Below are positions 17,779 through 25,973 of a stretch of 64,000 bases of DNA, piece by piece. Origin of the DNA: Castellaniella sp040276085 (GTDB lineage: Bacteria; Pseudomonadota; Gammaproteobacteria; Burkholderiales; Burkholderiaceae_B); NCBI RefSeq assembly GCF_040276085.1, contig NZ_JBELOK010000005.1:124001-188000 (forward strand), in the 5' to 3' direction. The notes below the pieces were generated by a model that was not told the origin of the DNA, ran no database searches, and saw only the letters and a list, made by a program, of their open reading frames with translations. A program made the position numbers and the translations under genes. The first letter of the stretch is position 1; every line of letters starts with the position of its first letter.

Positions 17779-18822
17779 ATGGATATCCTTTCGGTTCAGG
17801 ATGCCTTGCATGGGCATCCGATCCCTGCCACACAACACTACGGCTTTTTGCTCGTTCCAGGATTTAGCCTGATCGGCTTTTCCTCTGCCCTTGAACCCTT
17901 GCGCATGGCCAACCTTGCCAGCGACAACAGGCTGTTTCAGTGGTCCACGATCAGCCTGGACGGCGCCCCCGCCCAAGCAAGCAACGGCATCACCATCCAG
18001 CCAGATTACGCGCTGGATGGGGCACCGGCATTCGATACCCTGTTCGTCTGCGGATCCAACCCCATCCCGCCCCGCATCGAACCGCGCTGCCTGAACTGGC
18101 TGCGCCACCTGGCACGACAGAAAACCGTTCTGGGCGGCATCTGCACAGGCAGCTACTGGCTGGCACGCGCGGGTTTGCTGAACGGCTACCGCTGCACCCT
18201 ACACTGGGAAGACACCGAACGGCTTCTGACAGACTTCCCCGACATCATTGTCTCCAAGCACATCTATGAAATCGACCGGGACCGCTACACCTGCAGCGGC
18301 GGGATCGCGCCCGTGGATCTCATGGTTGCGCTCATCGGTCTGAGAACCGGGAGCAACGAGATCGCCGCTAAAGTCTCCGAACTGATGGTCTGCGAACGGA
18401 TCCGGTCCACCCAGGACTCCCAGCGGATACCACTGCGCCAGCAATTGGGAACGAGCCAGCCGAAGCTAACCGAGGTCGTGACGTTGATGGAAAACAACCT
18501 TGAAGAGCCTTTAACCAAAGAAGAACTAGCGCAATTCATCCAAGTTTCCGTACGCCAGCTCGAGCGCCTGTTCCAGGAGCATCTGAGATGTACGCCCAAT
18601 ACCTATTACCTCGAATTACGGCTACGCAGGGCACGGCAATTACTTCTGAGCTCGAATCAATCCATCATCGATGTAGCGGCCGCCTGCGGTTTCGTGTCAG
18701 TAACCCATTTCACGCACCGCTATCGGGCTTACTTCAGCACCACACCCGGCCGCGAGCGCCGCATCGGCCAGCCACCCAACGCGCGATCGACTGTCGGCAG
18801 ACCACCCGTGCGGATATCCTGA
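17779..18822 (+). CDS. GlxA-family AraC-type transcriptional regulator
   Basis: 347-residue regulator with an N-terminal DJ-1/GATase1-like domain (about 20-190, with G-I-C-T-G-S at the nucleophile-elbow position) and a C-terminal AraC domain (about 225-325, recognition segment A-A-C-G-F-V-S-V-T-H-F). The organisation resembles GbdR/SouR-type regulators of glycine betaine and sarcosine metabolism. It is divergent from creatinase and sits beside one copy of the tandem GAARCGA element, so it is the best candidate for the protein that binds it. Only distantly similar to the regulator at 3982-5034. Confidence 0.9.
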   Translation: MDILSVQDALHGHPIPATQHYGFLLVPGFSLIGFSSALEPLRMANLASDNRLFQWSTISLDGAPAQASNGITIQPDYALDGAPAFDTLFVCGSNPIPPRIEPRCLNWLRHLARQKTVLGGICTGSYWLARAGLLNGYRCTLHWEDTERLLTDFPDIIVSKHIYEIDRDRYTCSGGIAPVDLMVALIGLRTGSNEIAAKVSELMVCERIRSTQDSQRIPLRQQLGTSQPKLTEVVTLMENNLEEPLTKEELAQFIQVSVRQLERLFQEHLRCTPNTYYLELRLRRARQLLLSSNQSIIDVAAACGFVSVTHFTHRYRAYFSTTPGRERRIGQPPNARSTVGRPPVRIS

Positions 18823-19022
18823 GCGGCGGCCGGTGGACGTCCGTGACCAGAACGCCCGCAACGGCACTCGCGTCCCGGCATTATGGCGCGAACATACCTG
18901 CGAAAGACGTGGCTTTCCCTAGAATGGTCAGCAAGCGAGCCTGACAGATCGCACCGACCTTAACCAGCGTCGCACGCGCATCGAACGCGCACAGCGATGC
19001 CTGCCTCATTACGGGAGACACC

Positions 19023-20297
19023 ATGTTTTCAGAAAACGAACAGATCCAGGGTTTCGACGATGCGTTGTGGTCAGCCATCGAAGCAGAGCATCAGCGCCAG
19101 GAGCAGCACATCGAACTGATTGCCTCGGAGAACTACACTAGCCCCCGCGTCATGCAGGCTCAGGGAACCAGACTGACTAACAAATACGCCGAGGGTTATC
19201 CAGGCAAACGCTATTATGGCGGCTGCGAATACGTCGATGTGGTGGAGCAGTTGGCGATCGATCGGACCTGCGAACTGTTCAGTGCCGATTGGGCCAATGT
19301 GCAGCCCCACTCGGGCTCCCAGGCAAATGCTGCGGTCTATCTGGCCCTGCTACAGCCGGGCGACACGCTGCTGGGTATGAGCCTAGCCCACGGTGGCCAC
19401 CTGACTCATGGCGCCAAGGTCAGTTCCTCGGGCCGCCTGTACAACGCCGTGCAATACGGCCTGAGCGAGGACGACCAGATCGACTACGACGAGGTCGAGC
19501 GCCTGGCCCTGGAGCACAAGCCGAAGATGATCGTGGCGGGCTTTTCCGCCTACTCGCAGATCCTCGACTTTCCCCGTTTTCGTCAGATTGCCGATCAGGT
19601 CGGCGCGCTGTTCATGGTAGATATGGCGCACTTTGCGGGGCTGGTTGCCGCGGGCCTGTACCCCAACCCTGTGCTCCATGCCGATATTGTCACGACCACG
19701 ACACACAAAACCCTGCGCGGTCCGCGGGGTGGCCTCATCATGGGCAGAGCCAATCCGGACATCCAGAAAAAGATCCAGTCAGCGGTGTTCCCTGGCGCCC
19801 AGGGAGGCCCCCTGATGCATGTCATCGCCGCCAAGGCGGTTGCCCTGAAGGAAGCCATGCAGCCAGAATTCCGCCAGTATCAGCAACAGGTGCTGGATAA
19901 CGCCAAGGCGATGGCCGAGGTTTTCGTTGCCCACGGCTTGCGCATCGTGTCAGGCGGCACCCACGACCACCTATTTCTGGTGGATCTGTCGGCCAAGGGG
20001 ATCACCGGCAAGGCTGCGGACGCCGCACTGGGGGCTGCCCACATCACCGTCAACAAGAACGCAGTCCCCAACGACCCGCAACCGCCGTTTGTCACTAGCG
20101 GCATCCGGGTTGGATCCCCAGCAATCACGACCCGCGGCTTTCATGTCGAACAGGCGCGCCAGTTGGCCGGCTGGATGTGCGAGATCCTGGATGACCTGGA
20201 CAACCAGGAAACCATTGCCCGAATCCGCAAACAGGTCATCGAACTGTGCCAACGCTTCCCGGTGTACCGCACATCCCCCAAGCCTGTTACGGCATGA
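19023..20297 (+). CDS. glyA: Serine hydroxymethyltransferase
   Basis: Interconverts glycine plus 5,10-methylene-THF and serine plus THF. The 424-residue fold-type I PLP enzyme has the cofactor lysine motif T-T-T-T-H-K-T-L-R-G-P-R-G-G, the N-terminal I-A-S-E-N-Y and the Y-A-E-G-Y-P-G-K-R-Y-Y-G-G motif. A -10-like TAGAAT lies near 18920 and GGGAGACACC precedes the ATG. Because a bacterium usually has a housekeeping glyA elsewhere, this copy is probably dedicated to using glycine and C1 units from sarcosine. Confidence 0.96.
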   Translation: MFSENEQIQGFDDALWSAIEAEHQRQEQHIELIASENYTSPRVMQAQGTRLTNKYAEGYPGKRYYGGCEYVDVVEQLAIDRTCELFSADWANVQPHSGSQANAAVYLALLQPGDTLLGMSLAHGGHLTHGAKVSSSGRLYNAVQYGLSEDDQIDYDEVERLALEHKPKMIVAGFSAYSQILDFPRFRQIADQVGALFMVDMAHFAGLVAAGLYPNPVLHADIVTTTTHKTLRGPRGGLIMGRANPDIQKKIQSAVFPGAQGGPLMHVIAAKAVALKEAMQPEFRQYQQQVLDNAKAMAEVFVAHGLRIVSGGTHDHLFLVDLSAKGITGKAADAALGAAHITVNKNAVPNDPQPPFVTSGIRVGSPAITTRGFHVEQARQLAGWMCEILDDLDNQETIARIRKQVIELCQRFPVYRTSPKPVTA

Positions 20298-20304
20298 TAA
20301 TTTC

Positions 20305-21564
20305 ATGACCCCCGACGCGGTCGACACGACCGGCCAGTCCTGCAGCGCCAGCCAGCAGACGCGGTTGTGCTTGGCTTTGTTCGCAGCAGCATACACGGCG
20401 CAGACAGTCTCCCCGGTGATGCTTTTCTACACCATCGATCTACGCCTATCGACCACTGATCTGACGCTGTTCTTTACTGTCTATGCCGTCGGTCTGATGC
20501 TGGCCTTCCTGATCGGGGGGCCCCAATCAGATCGACGAGGCCGCAAGGCTGTGATCCTGCCATCGGCTGGCCTGCTGCTGCTGGCTGTCCTGGCCCTGAT
20601 GGGCTCGGCGGTCTGGGGCAAGCCAATGATTCTGGCTGCGCGATTCACCCAAGGCGTCGCCAGCGGCGCCCTCTTTACTGTTGGCACGGTCTGGCTGCGT
20701 GAAATGGCGGGCACCCGCAACGCCGCTCGCGCGTCGATGTTGGCCAGTGGCGTCATGGCGTTCGGCTTCGCCATCGGGCCCTTCGTCTCTGGCGTACTAG
20801 TGCAATGGCTGCCCTGGCCCAGGCTGCTGTCATTCATGATCGCTCTGGCCATGGTGGCGGGCGCCATCCTGATTATCCGCACCTTGCCCGAAACATGGAC
20901 CGTGGGCCAGACTTCCCGGATCCAGATAGGCCTGCCACCAGGAACCGCCGCAGGATTCTTTTGCTATCTCATTCCCTGCGGCTTGCTGGTCTACACTTTC
21001 ACGATGCTGTCGCTGATCGCCTTCCCGATTCAATTGGGCAAAGCTGGATTCGCGCAGATCTATTTCATCCTGGGGCTCAGCGCCCTGATCGTGCAGGGGT
21101 TTGCGGCATCCGCCACATTCTGGGCGATGCGGCTGGGGCCGGTACGTGCCGGCTGGATTGCTGGCTTGTGCGGTGCGGCCGGCTGCGCCCTGGGCTATCT
21201 GTCAGTTCAACCCGGTGGCTGGCTCTGGGTACTCCCCGCGTCGGCCGCCATAGGGCTGGCTAACGGCCTATCAATGGCCTCTGGCGTGGCGGTATCGGAT
21301 CGCCTGGCCCCCCCAGGCCAGCGAGGGGCATTGATTTCGATGTTCTACGTGATCGTCTACCTGGGCTATTCCAGCCCGACGATCCTATCGCTGATTTGGG
21401 GGAAGCAGACGATGGAACGGGGCGACACCTTGATGATCCTGGGCATATGTGCCCTGGCGATGACAACCGTCATTGCCACGGCTGGCCGGCTGGCAATACG
21501 AAGCCGCCCGGTCGGTATGCCCGCTGACGCCCCGGCAACCGGAGCAAGGCCGTCAGACGCCTGA
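20305..21564 (+). CDS. MFS transporter
   Basis: 419-residue major facilitator with about 12 membrane segments. The loop 2-3 signature G-G-P-Q-S-D-R-R-G-R-K is clear. It starts 7 nt after the glyA stop, so it is co-transcribed. Substrate cannot be read from sequence; location suggests an amino acid, small amine or metabolite of the creatinine/glycine pathway. Longer upstream reading frames overlap glyA and are not credible. Confidence 0.88.
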   Translation: MTPDAVDTTGQSCSASQQTRLCLALFAAAYTAQTVSPVMLFYTIDLRLSTTDLTLFFTVYAVGLMLAFLIGGPQSDRRGRKAVILPSAGLLLLAVLALMGSAVWGKPMILAARFTQGVASGALFTVGTVWLREMAGTRNAARASMLASGVMAFGFAIGPFVSGVLVQWLPWPRLLSFMIALAMVAGAILIIRTLPETWTVGQTSRIQIGLPPGTAAGFFCYLIPCGLLVYTFTMLSLIAFPIQLGKAGFAQIYFILGLSALIVQGFAASATFWAMRLGPVRAGWIAGLCGAAGCALGYLSVQPGGWLWVLPASAAIGLANGLSMASGVAVSDRLAPPGQRGALISMFYVIVYLGYSSPTILSLIWGKQTMERGDTLMILGICALAMTTVIATAGRLAIRSRPVGMPADAPATGARPSDA

Positions 21565-21718
21565 GGGATGCCGCCACCACATCGCGCATAGTGGCTCTAG
21601 GGTGAAACTGCCATTTCGACGGAATCCAACTCAACCGAGAAACGTCACTTGACACACGGTTTCCCGCAGACTGAGGCGACAGATCGTGTAAGGTACCGGC
21701 TTCAGCCACGAGGTAATC

Positions 21719-21940
21719 ATGAACCACCCCGACATCACCCTGGACGTACGGACCCTGCCCCCACCCGAGCCACTGGAACAGTGCCTTGAGGCGCTAGCCG
21801 ACCTGCAACCCGGCCAGCATCTGATCCTGCTGATCGATCGTGAACCCTACCCACTGTATACGATGCTGGATCGCGACGGCTTTCAGCATAGCTGTGTGCT
21901 GCTGGAAACCTACTTTCAGGTCACCATCTGGACTGACTAA
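21719..21940 (+). CDS. DUF2249 protein
   Basis: 73-residue single-domain protein of the DUF2249 type, with D-V-R-T-L-P-P-P-E-P near the start and L-I-D-R-E-P-Y-P-L-Y in the middle, similar to short TusA/SirA-like sulfur-carrier-shaped folds. Function unknown. It is 2 nt upstream of a polytopic membrane protein; these genes are often found with Fnr-type regulators and anaerobic heme genes, as here, suggesting a role in low-oxygen respiration. Confidence 0.82.
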   Translation: MNHPDITLDVRTLPPPEPLEQCLEALADLQPGQHLILLIDREPYPLYTMLDRDGFQHSCVLLETYFQVTIWTD

Positions 21941-21942
21941 GC

Positions 21943-23277
21943 ATGCAGCGTGCACTGGATTTTGATAAAACTCCTGCGCTGAGTGTGCCGCTGCCGTTTT
22001 TCCTCAATGTCCCCGCGTTTGGGATACTGGCGGGTCTGTTGGCCATATGGGCCGGCCCGGCCGTCTTCACCTCGCGCTGGAGCCCGGCTGCTCTGGCCCT
22101 TACCCATCTCTGGACACTCGGTATATTGGGCAGTGCCATGCTGGGCGCCCTACTGCAGATTCTGGCTGTCGCGTGCAATGTCGCGGTTCGGCCGCCACAG
22201 GCCGTAGCCGCCAGCGTCTGGGTATTGTTCACCGCCGGCACAGTATGCCTGGTGGCTGGATTCCTCTGGTGGGCACCCTGGGCATGGATCAGCGCCGTCA
22301 TTCTGCTGGGTGTGGCCTTTAGTGTGTACCTGGGCGCCATGGCCTGGGCGCTGTGGCAAGACCGCGGCCAGGTGTACAAGGGCGCACGCGAAATCCTGGT
22401 GCCCATCCGCGGGGCCCTGGTGGCGCTGGCCATCACGGTACTGATCGGGATGGCCATGGCTGGGGGCCTTGCCGCAGGCCACGGGCCGTCCGTCTGGGTG
22501 GGCAGCCATCTTGTGTGGGGTTTGCTGGGCTGGGGCGGGCTGCTGCTGATGGGGATGTCGTTTCAGCTGCTGCCGATTTTCCAGCTCACCGAGCTCTATC
22601 CCAAACCGCTTGTGCGCTGGCTGCCGTTGCTGATACCGGGCCTGCTGGCCGCCTGGACAGCACTGGATGCATCCGCCGGACTGCCCTCACTGATGCGCGA
22701 AACACTTGAGCTGTTGCTGGCGGGGGCCTGGACCATCTGGGTGGCCGTCTCTTTGCAGCGCCTCTGGACACGCAAACGCCCGACACCCGAGCCCACGTCT
22801 CTTTTCTGGATCACCGGACTGGTGTGCCTCTTGCTGTGCGCACCCGTCTGGATCTGGATGCGGCACGGCCAGGCGCCTGAGGCCGCCCGAGTGCTGGTTG
22901 TTCTGATCGTGGTGGGCGGGCTGGGATCCGTGGTGCAGGGCATGCTGTACAAGATCATGCCGTTTTTACTGTGGAAACACGCCCAGGATGCACGGGTGAT
23001 CCCCAGCCACAATCCTGCCCTGGCCCGGGTTTACCTAAAGATATTACCCAAGATGGCCAGCTACATACCGGCAAACCCCGCCCGCTGGCAATGGGGGCTG
23101 CATGTGCTGGTCATCATCAGCTATGTGCTGGCCACCACCGGCCTGGTATGGGCGGGCTACGCAGCCGGCCCCTTGATGTTGGCAGCCAGCCTGATGCTGG
23201 CCATCAATATGGGGCGCGCACTGCACCTGTACCGGCGCACCGGGCAGGCCATGTGGGCAATGGCTCAGGCGCGGTAA
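21943..23277 (+). CDS. Polytopic inner-membrane protein, anaerobic-respiration neighbourhood
   Basis: 444-residue protein with about 12 hydrophobic segments and several membrane histidines (for example T-H-L-W-T-L-G and S-H-L-V-W-G). Layout and histidines weakly recall NnrS or the catalytic subunit of heme-copper oxidases, but I cannot assign it to either. It follows the DUF2249 gene by 2 nt. Its 3' end overlaps the end of the convergent Crp/Fnr-type gene by 13 nt. Treat as a conserved membrane protein of unknown function. Confidence 0.8.
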   Translation: MQRALDFDKTPALSVPLPFFLNVPAFGILAGLLAIWAGPAVFTSRWSPAALALTHLWTLGILGSAMLGALLQILAVACNVAVRPPQAVAASVWVLFTAGTVCLVAGFLWWAPWAWISAVILLGVAFSVYLGAMAWALWQDRGQVYKGAREILVPIRGALVALAITVLIGMAMAGGLAAGHGPSVWVGSHLVWGLLGWGGLLLMGMSFQLLPIFQLTELYPKPLVRWLPLLIPGLLAAWTALDASAGLPSLMRETLELLLAGAWTIWVAVSLQRLWTRKRPTPEPTSLFWITGLVCLLLCAPVWIWMRHGQAPEAARVLVVLIVVGGLGSVVQGMLYKIMPFLLWKHAQDARVIPSHNPALARVYLKILPKMASYIPANPARWQWGLHVLVIISYVLATTGLVWAGYAAGPLMLAASLMLAINMGRALHLYRRTGQAMWAMAQAR

Positions 23278-23915
23278 TTTTTCAGGCCATCTGCATCCAG
23301 CACCGTAAACTCGCGCCCGTGCACCCGGATCAGATCCCGCTCGCTGAGCTCGCGTAATACTCGGGAAAAGTGCTCGGGGGTGAGATTGAGACGCGACGCA
23401 ATCACCGACTTGCTGATTTCGATGCGAAACGGCTCTCCAACCTGCCCGGGCCAGTGGTGCAGCAAAAATGACACCAGGCGCTGGGCGCCGGTTTGCAGTG
23501 TGTAGGCCTCGACGTCTCCCATCAGCGCATACAAGCGCCGGCTGAGCCCTGCCAGCATCTTGCGCGCCACCTCAGGATGGCGGTCGATCTGTGCAAACAG
23601 CGCATCACGCCCCACATGCAGCAGGCGGCTGTCCTGTAGAGCTTGGGCGGTGACGATATAACGCTGACCCATAAACATGAGCGCCTCGCCAAACCCATCC
23701 CCCGGGCCGATCAGACGCACCACGCGCTCGACCCCTGAGGCAGACACAAAGACCAGCTTCACCTGTCCTTCGACCACCACATGGAACCCGACACAGGGAT
23801 CACCGCGCCTGAAAATGATGTCTCCACGGCCAGCGATGACTTCGTTGGTGCCCCGGGCAATGGGTTCGAGGTCTGCGGTAGGCAGCTCGTTGAACAACGG
23901 CACGCGCCCCAGCAT
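23265..23915 (-). CDS. Crp/Fnr-family regulator without Fe-S cysteines
   Basis: 216-residue regulator with a cyclic-nucleotide-binding-like beta-roll (about 5-125) and a C-terminal winged helix. The recognition helix contains P-E-H-F-S-R, i.e. the E..SR pattern of FNR proteins that read TTGAT half-sites. It has a single cysteine and lacks the N-terminal cysteine cluster of FNR, so it is of the Dnr/NnrR-like kind that does not bind a [4Fe-4S] cluster. The start is uncertain: I use ATG at 23915 (M-L-G-R-V-P-L-F); the open frame continues further upstream but without a plausible start. Confidence 0.82.
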   Translation of the reverse strand: MLGRVPLFNELPTADLEPIARGTNEVIAGRGDIIFRRGDPCVGFHVVVEGQVKLVFVSASGVERVVRLIGPGDGFGEALMFMGQRYIVTAQALQDSRLLHVGRDALFAQIDRHPEVARKMLAGLSRRLYALMGDVEAYTLQTGAQRLVSFLLHHWPGQVGEPFRIEISKSVIASRLNLTPEHFSRVLRELSERDLIRVHGREFTVLDADGLKNYRA

Positions 23916-23981
23916 ATAGGCAATCCGCTGAGTGCGGTCTTTTGGTACTGCCCGTGCGGGATGGTCTTTATAATCCGGATT

Positions 23982-24347
23982 ATGGTCCGCGCCCTGTTTA
24001 CCGTCGTTGGCATGCTCTCCCTGGCTCTGGGTGTGCTGGGGATTTTCTTGCCCCTTTTGCCCACTACGCCCTTTTTGCTGTTGGCGGCCTTCTGCTTTTT
24101 GCACGGTTCGCAACGCATGCACCACTGGCTGATGTCCCATCGTATTCTGGGTCCTTATATCCGCGATTTTCAGTCGGGGCGCGGCATACCCTTGCGCAGC
24201 AAATGCATAGCGCTGGCACTGATGTGGCCTTCACTGGCCCTCTCGGCATGGCTGATGCCAGTGCCGTGGGCACGCTGGTTGCTGCTGATCCCGGGGATCG
24301 GCGTCACCATCTACCTGTGGCGCCTGCCCACCCGACCCTCAGATTAG
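23982..24347 (+). CDS. DUF454 (YbaN-type) inner-membrane protein
   Basis: 121-residue membrane protein with the YbaN/DUF454 signature G-I-F-L-P-L-L-P-T-T-P-F-L-L-L-A and three or four hydrophobic segments. Function unknown. A TATAAT lies at 23969-23974, which would put the transcription start at or next to the ATG, so the mRNA may be nearly leaderless; an in-frame ATG seven codons earlier (23961) is the alternative start. Its 3' end overlaps hemN's by 9 nt (convergent). Confidence 0.85.
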   Translation: MVRALFTVVGMLSLALGVLGIFLPLLPTTPFLLLAAFCFLHGSQRMHHWLMSHRILGPYIRDFQSGRGIPLRSKCIALALMWPSLALSAWLMPVPWARWLLLIPGIGVTIYLWRLPTRPSD

Positions 24348-25799
24348 TTTCGAATACGTGGCCACCCGTGGGCGGCGTACATACTGATCAAACACCATAG
24401 CAAAGGCGCGTACAAACACGCGCCCACGGGGCAGCACCCGCAACCCGGTGGTGTCGCGCGCCAGCAGGCCGGCCTCGACATACGGCTGCAAGCGCTCGAG
24501 CTCGGGGCCAAAACAGGCTTCGAAGGACTGCCCGTGACGCTGTTCGAAGGCTTCGAAATCAAGCGGCATGCTGCACATCAGCGCCATGATGACTTCGCGG
24601 CGGATGACATCCTCGACGCCCAGATCGAAACCTTTTGCAGTGGGCAGTTCGTTACGTGCCAGGACATCGGTATAGGCATTGAGCGAATGATGGTTCTGCA
24701 CATAGGCGTTGTCGATCTTGCCAATGGCCGAGATGCCAAAGCCGATGAGATCGCACTCGGCACGTGTGGTGTAGCCCTGAAAATTGCGATGCAGGCTTTG
24801 ATGAAGCCGGGCCTGATTGAGCTCGTCGTCGGGCTTGGCGAAGTGATCCAACCCAATATAGAGATAGCCCGCTGCCAGCAGGCGGCGCACGGACATCAGA
24901 AAAATCTGCAGGCGGGTATCGGCCGAGGGGAGGTCTTCGGCACGGATCAGCCGCTGGGACTTGAAGCGATCAGGCAGGTGGGCGTAGTTGTACAGCGCAA
25001 TGCGATCGGGGGAGAGCTCGATGAGCTGATCAAGCGTCCGGCTGAAGCTGTCGAGCGTTTGCAAGGGCAAGCCATAGATGAGATCGGCGTTGATGGACTG
25101 AAACCCGTTATCGCGGCTGGCCTGCAAGGCCTCGCGCACCATTTCGTAGGGCTGGATACGGTTGACGGCCGCCTGCACCTGGGGATCGAAATCCTGCACA
25201 CCAAAGCTGGTGCGATTAAAGCCCAGGCCGGCCAGCATGGCCAGGGTATCGGGATTGACCGTGCGTGGGTCGATCTCGACGCCAAGCTCGGCATCCGGCG
25301 TAAATTGGAAATGGCTGCGGATGTGATCCATCAGCGAAGTGAGCTCGGCGGCACTGAGAAACGTGGGCGTACCCCCGCCCAGATGCAGCTGCACGGTTTG
25401 GCGTGCGTCTCCGAGATACCCACTGACCAGTTCCATCTCGTGGAACAGAATATCGAGGTATTCGGCTGAACGGCTGTGATCTTTTGTGATGATCTTGTTG
25501 CAGCCGCAAAAATAACAGAGAGATTCGCAAAACGGCAGATGCACGTACACCGACAAGGGCGCCGGTTTTGCGGCCGCTGCCCGGCGTGCCAGATGCTGGC
25601 GATAGGAATCTGCCGGATAATCGCGCAAAAAACGATCGGCCGTGGGGTATGAGGTGTAACGTGGCCCCGACTGATCAAAGCGCCGGATCAGGACTTCGGA
25701 AAGTTCGAGATCGGGAAACAAGATGGCCTGATCATCAGACAACGACTCAGGCTGGCCTGGCTTTCTGGTGTGGTCAAGCGCTTGGGTGGGGTGGGTCAT
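24339..25799 (-). CDS. hemN: Oxygen-independent coproporphyrinogen III dehydrogenase
   Basis: Radical-SAM enzyme of anaerobic heme synthesis. The 486-residue protein has the cluster ligands Cys91, Cys95 and Cys98 (C-E-S-L-C-Y-F-C), the H-L-G-G-G-T-P SAM-binding motif and the C-terminal HemN domain. It is about 30 residues longer than E. coli HemN because of an N-terminal extension. An FNR-type box at 25903-25916 and a -10-like GACAAT at class II spacing indicate induction under low oxygen. Confidence 0.95.
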   Translation of the reverse strand: MTHPTQALDHTRKPGQPESLSDDQAILFPDLELSEVLIRRFDQSGPRYTSYPTADRFLRDYPADSYRQHLARRAAAAKPAPLSVYVHLPFCESLCYFCGCNKIITKDHSRSAEYLDILFHEMELVSGYLGDARQTVQLHLGGGTPTFLSAAELTSLMDHIRSHFQFTPDAELGVEIDPRTVNPDTLAMLAGLGFNRTSFGVQDFDPQVQAAVNRIQPYEMVREALQASRDNGFQSINADLIYGLPLQTLDSFSRTLDQLIELSPDRIALYNYAHLPDRFKSQRLIRAEDLPSADTRLQIFLMSVRRLLAAGYLYIGLDHFAKPDDELNQARLHQSLHRNFQGYTTRAECDLIGFGISAIGKIDNAYVQNHHSLNAYTDVLARNELPTAKGFDLGVEDVIRREVIMALMCSMPLDFEAFEQRHGQSFEACFGPELERLQPYVEAGLLARDTTGLRVLPRGRVFVRAFAMVFDQYVRRPRVATYSKLI

Positions 25800-25902
25800 G
25801 CTTTAATCTCCGGGACGCCGGCCAGTACCTTTTGGCGGTGGCCGATACGGCGTCATTGTCGTGCATCCGATGGCATTGTCGAACGAAAAGTCGGCATCCT
25901 GC

Positions 25903-25916
25903 TTGATCCAGGTCAA
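25903..25916 (-). promoter_or_regulatory. FNR/Anr-type box upstream of hemN
   Basis: TTGATCCAGGTCAA matches the TTGAT-N4-ATCAA consensus at 9 of 10 positions. On the minus strand a GACAAT (complement of 25875-25880) is positioned as the -10 expected when an FNR protein binds at -41.5, supporting control of hemN. The box is also 58 bp upstream of mrpA on the other strand and could affect it. Confidence 0.75.
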
Positions 25917-25973
25917 GTGTGAAAGATCGCGTATCATACTGACATCCCCCTGACACCCGCTTCTTGGCCTTCG

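Noticed and set aside
18823..19022. Glycine riboswitch before glyA
   Set aside because: No tandem aptamer-like conserved core could be recognised in the 200-bp leader; only a -10-like TAGAAT is seen.
23970..23983. ATAATCCGGATTAT palindrome as an FNR box
   Set aside because: It lacks the TTGAT/ATCAA half-sites; it overlaps a TATAAT and is more likely a promoter-linked coincidence or another regulator's site.
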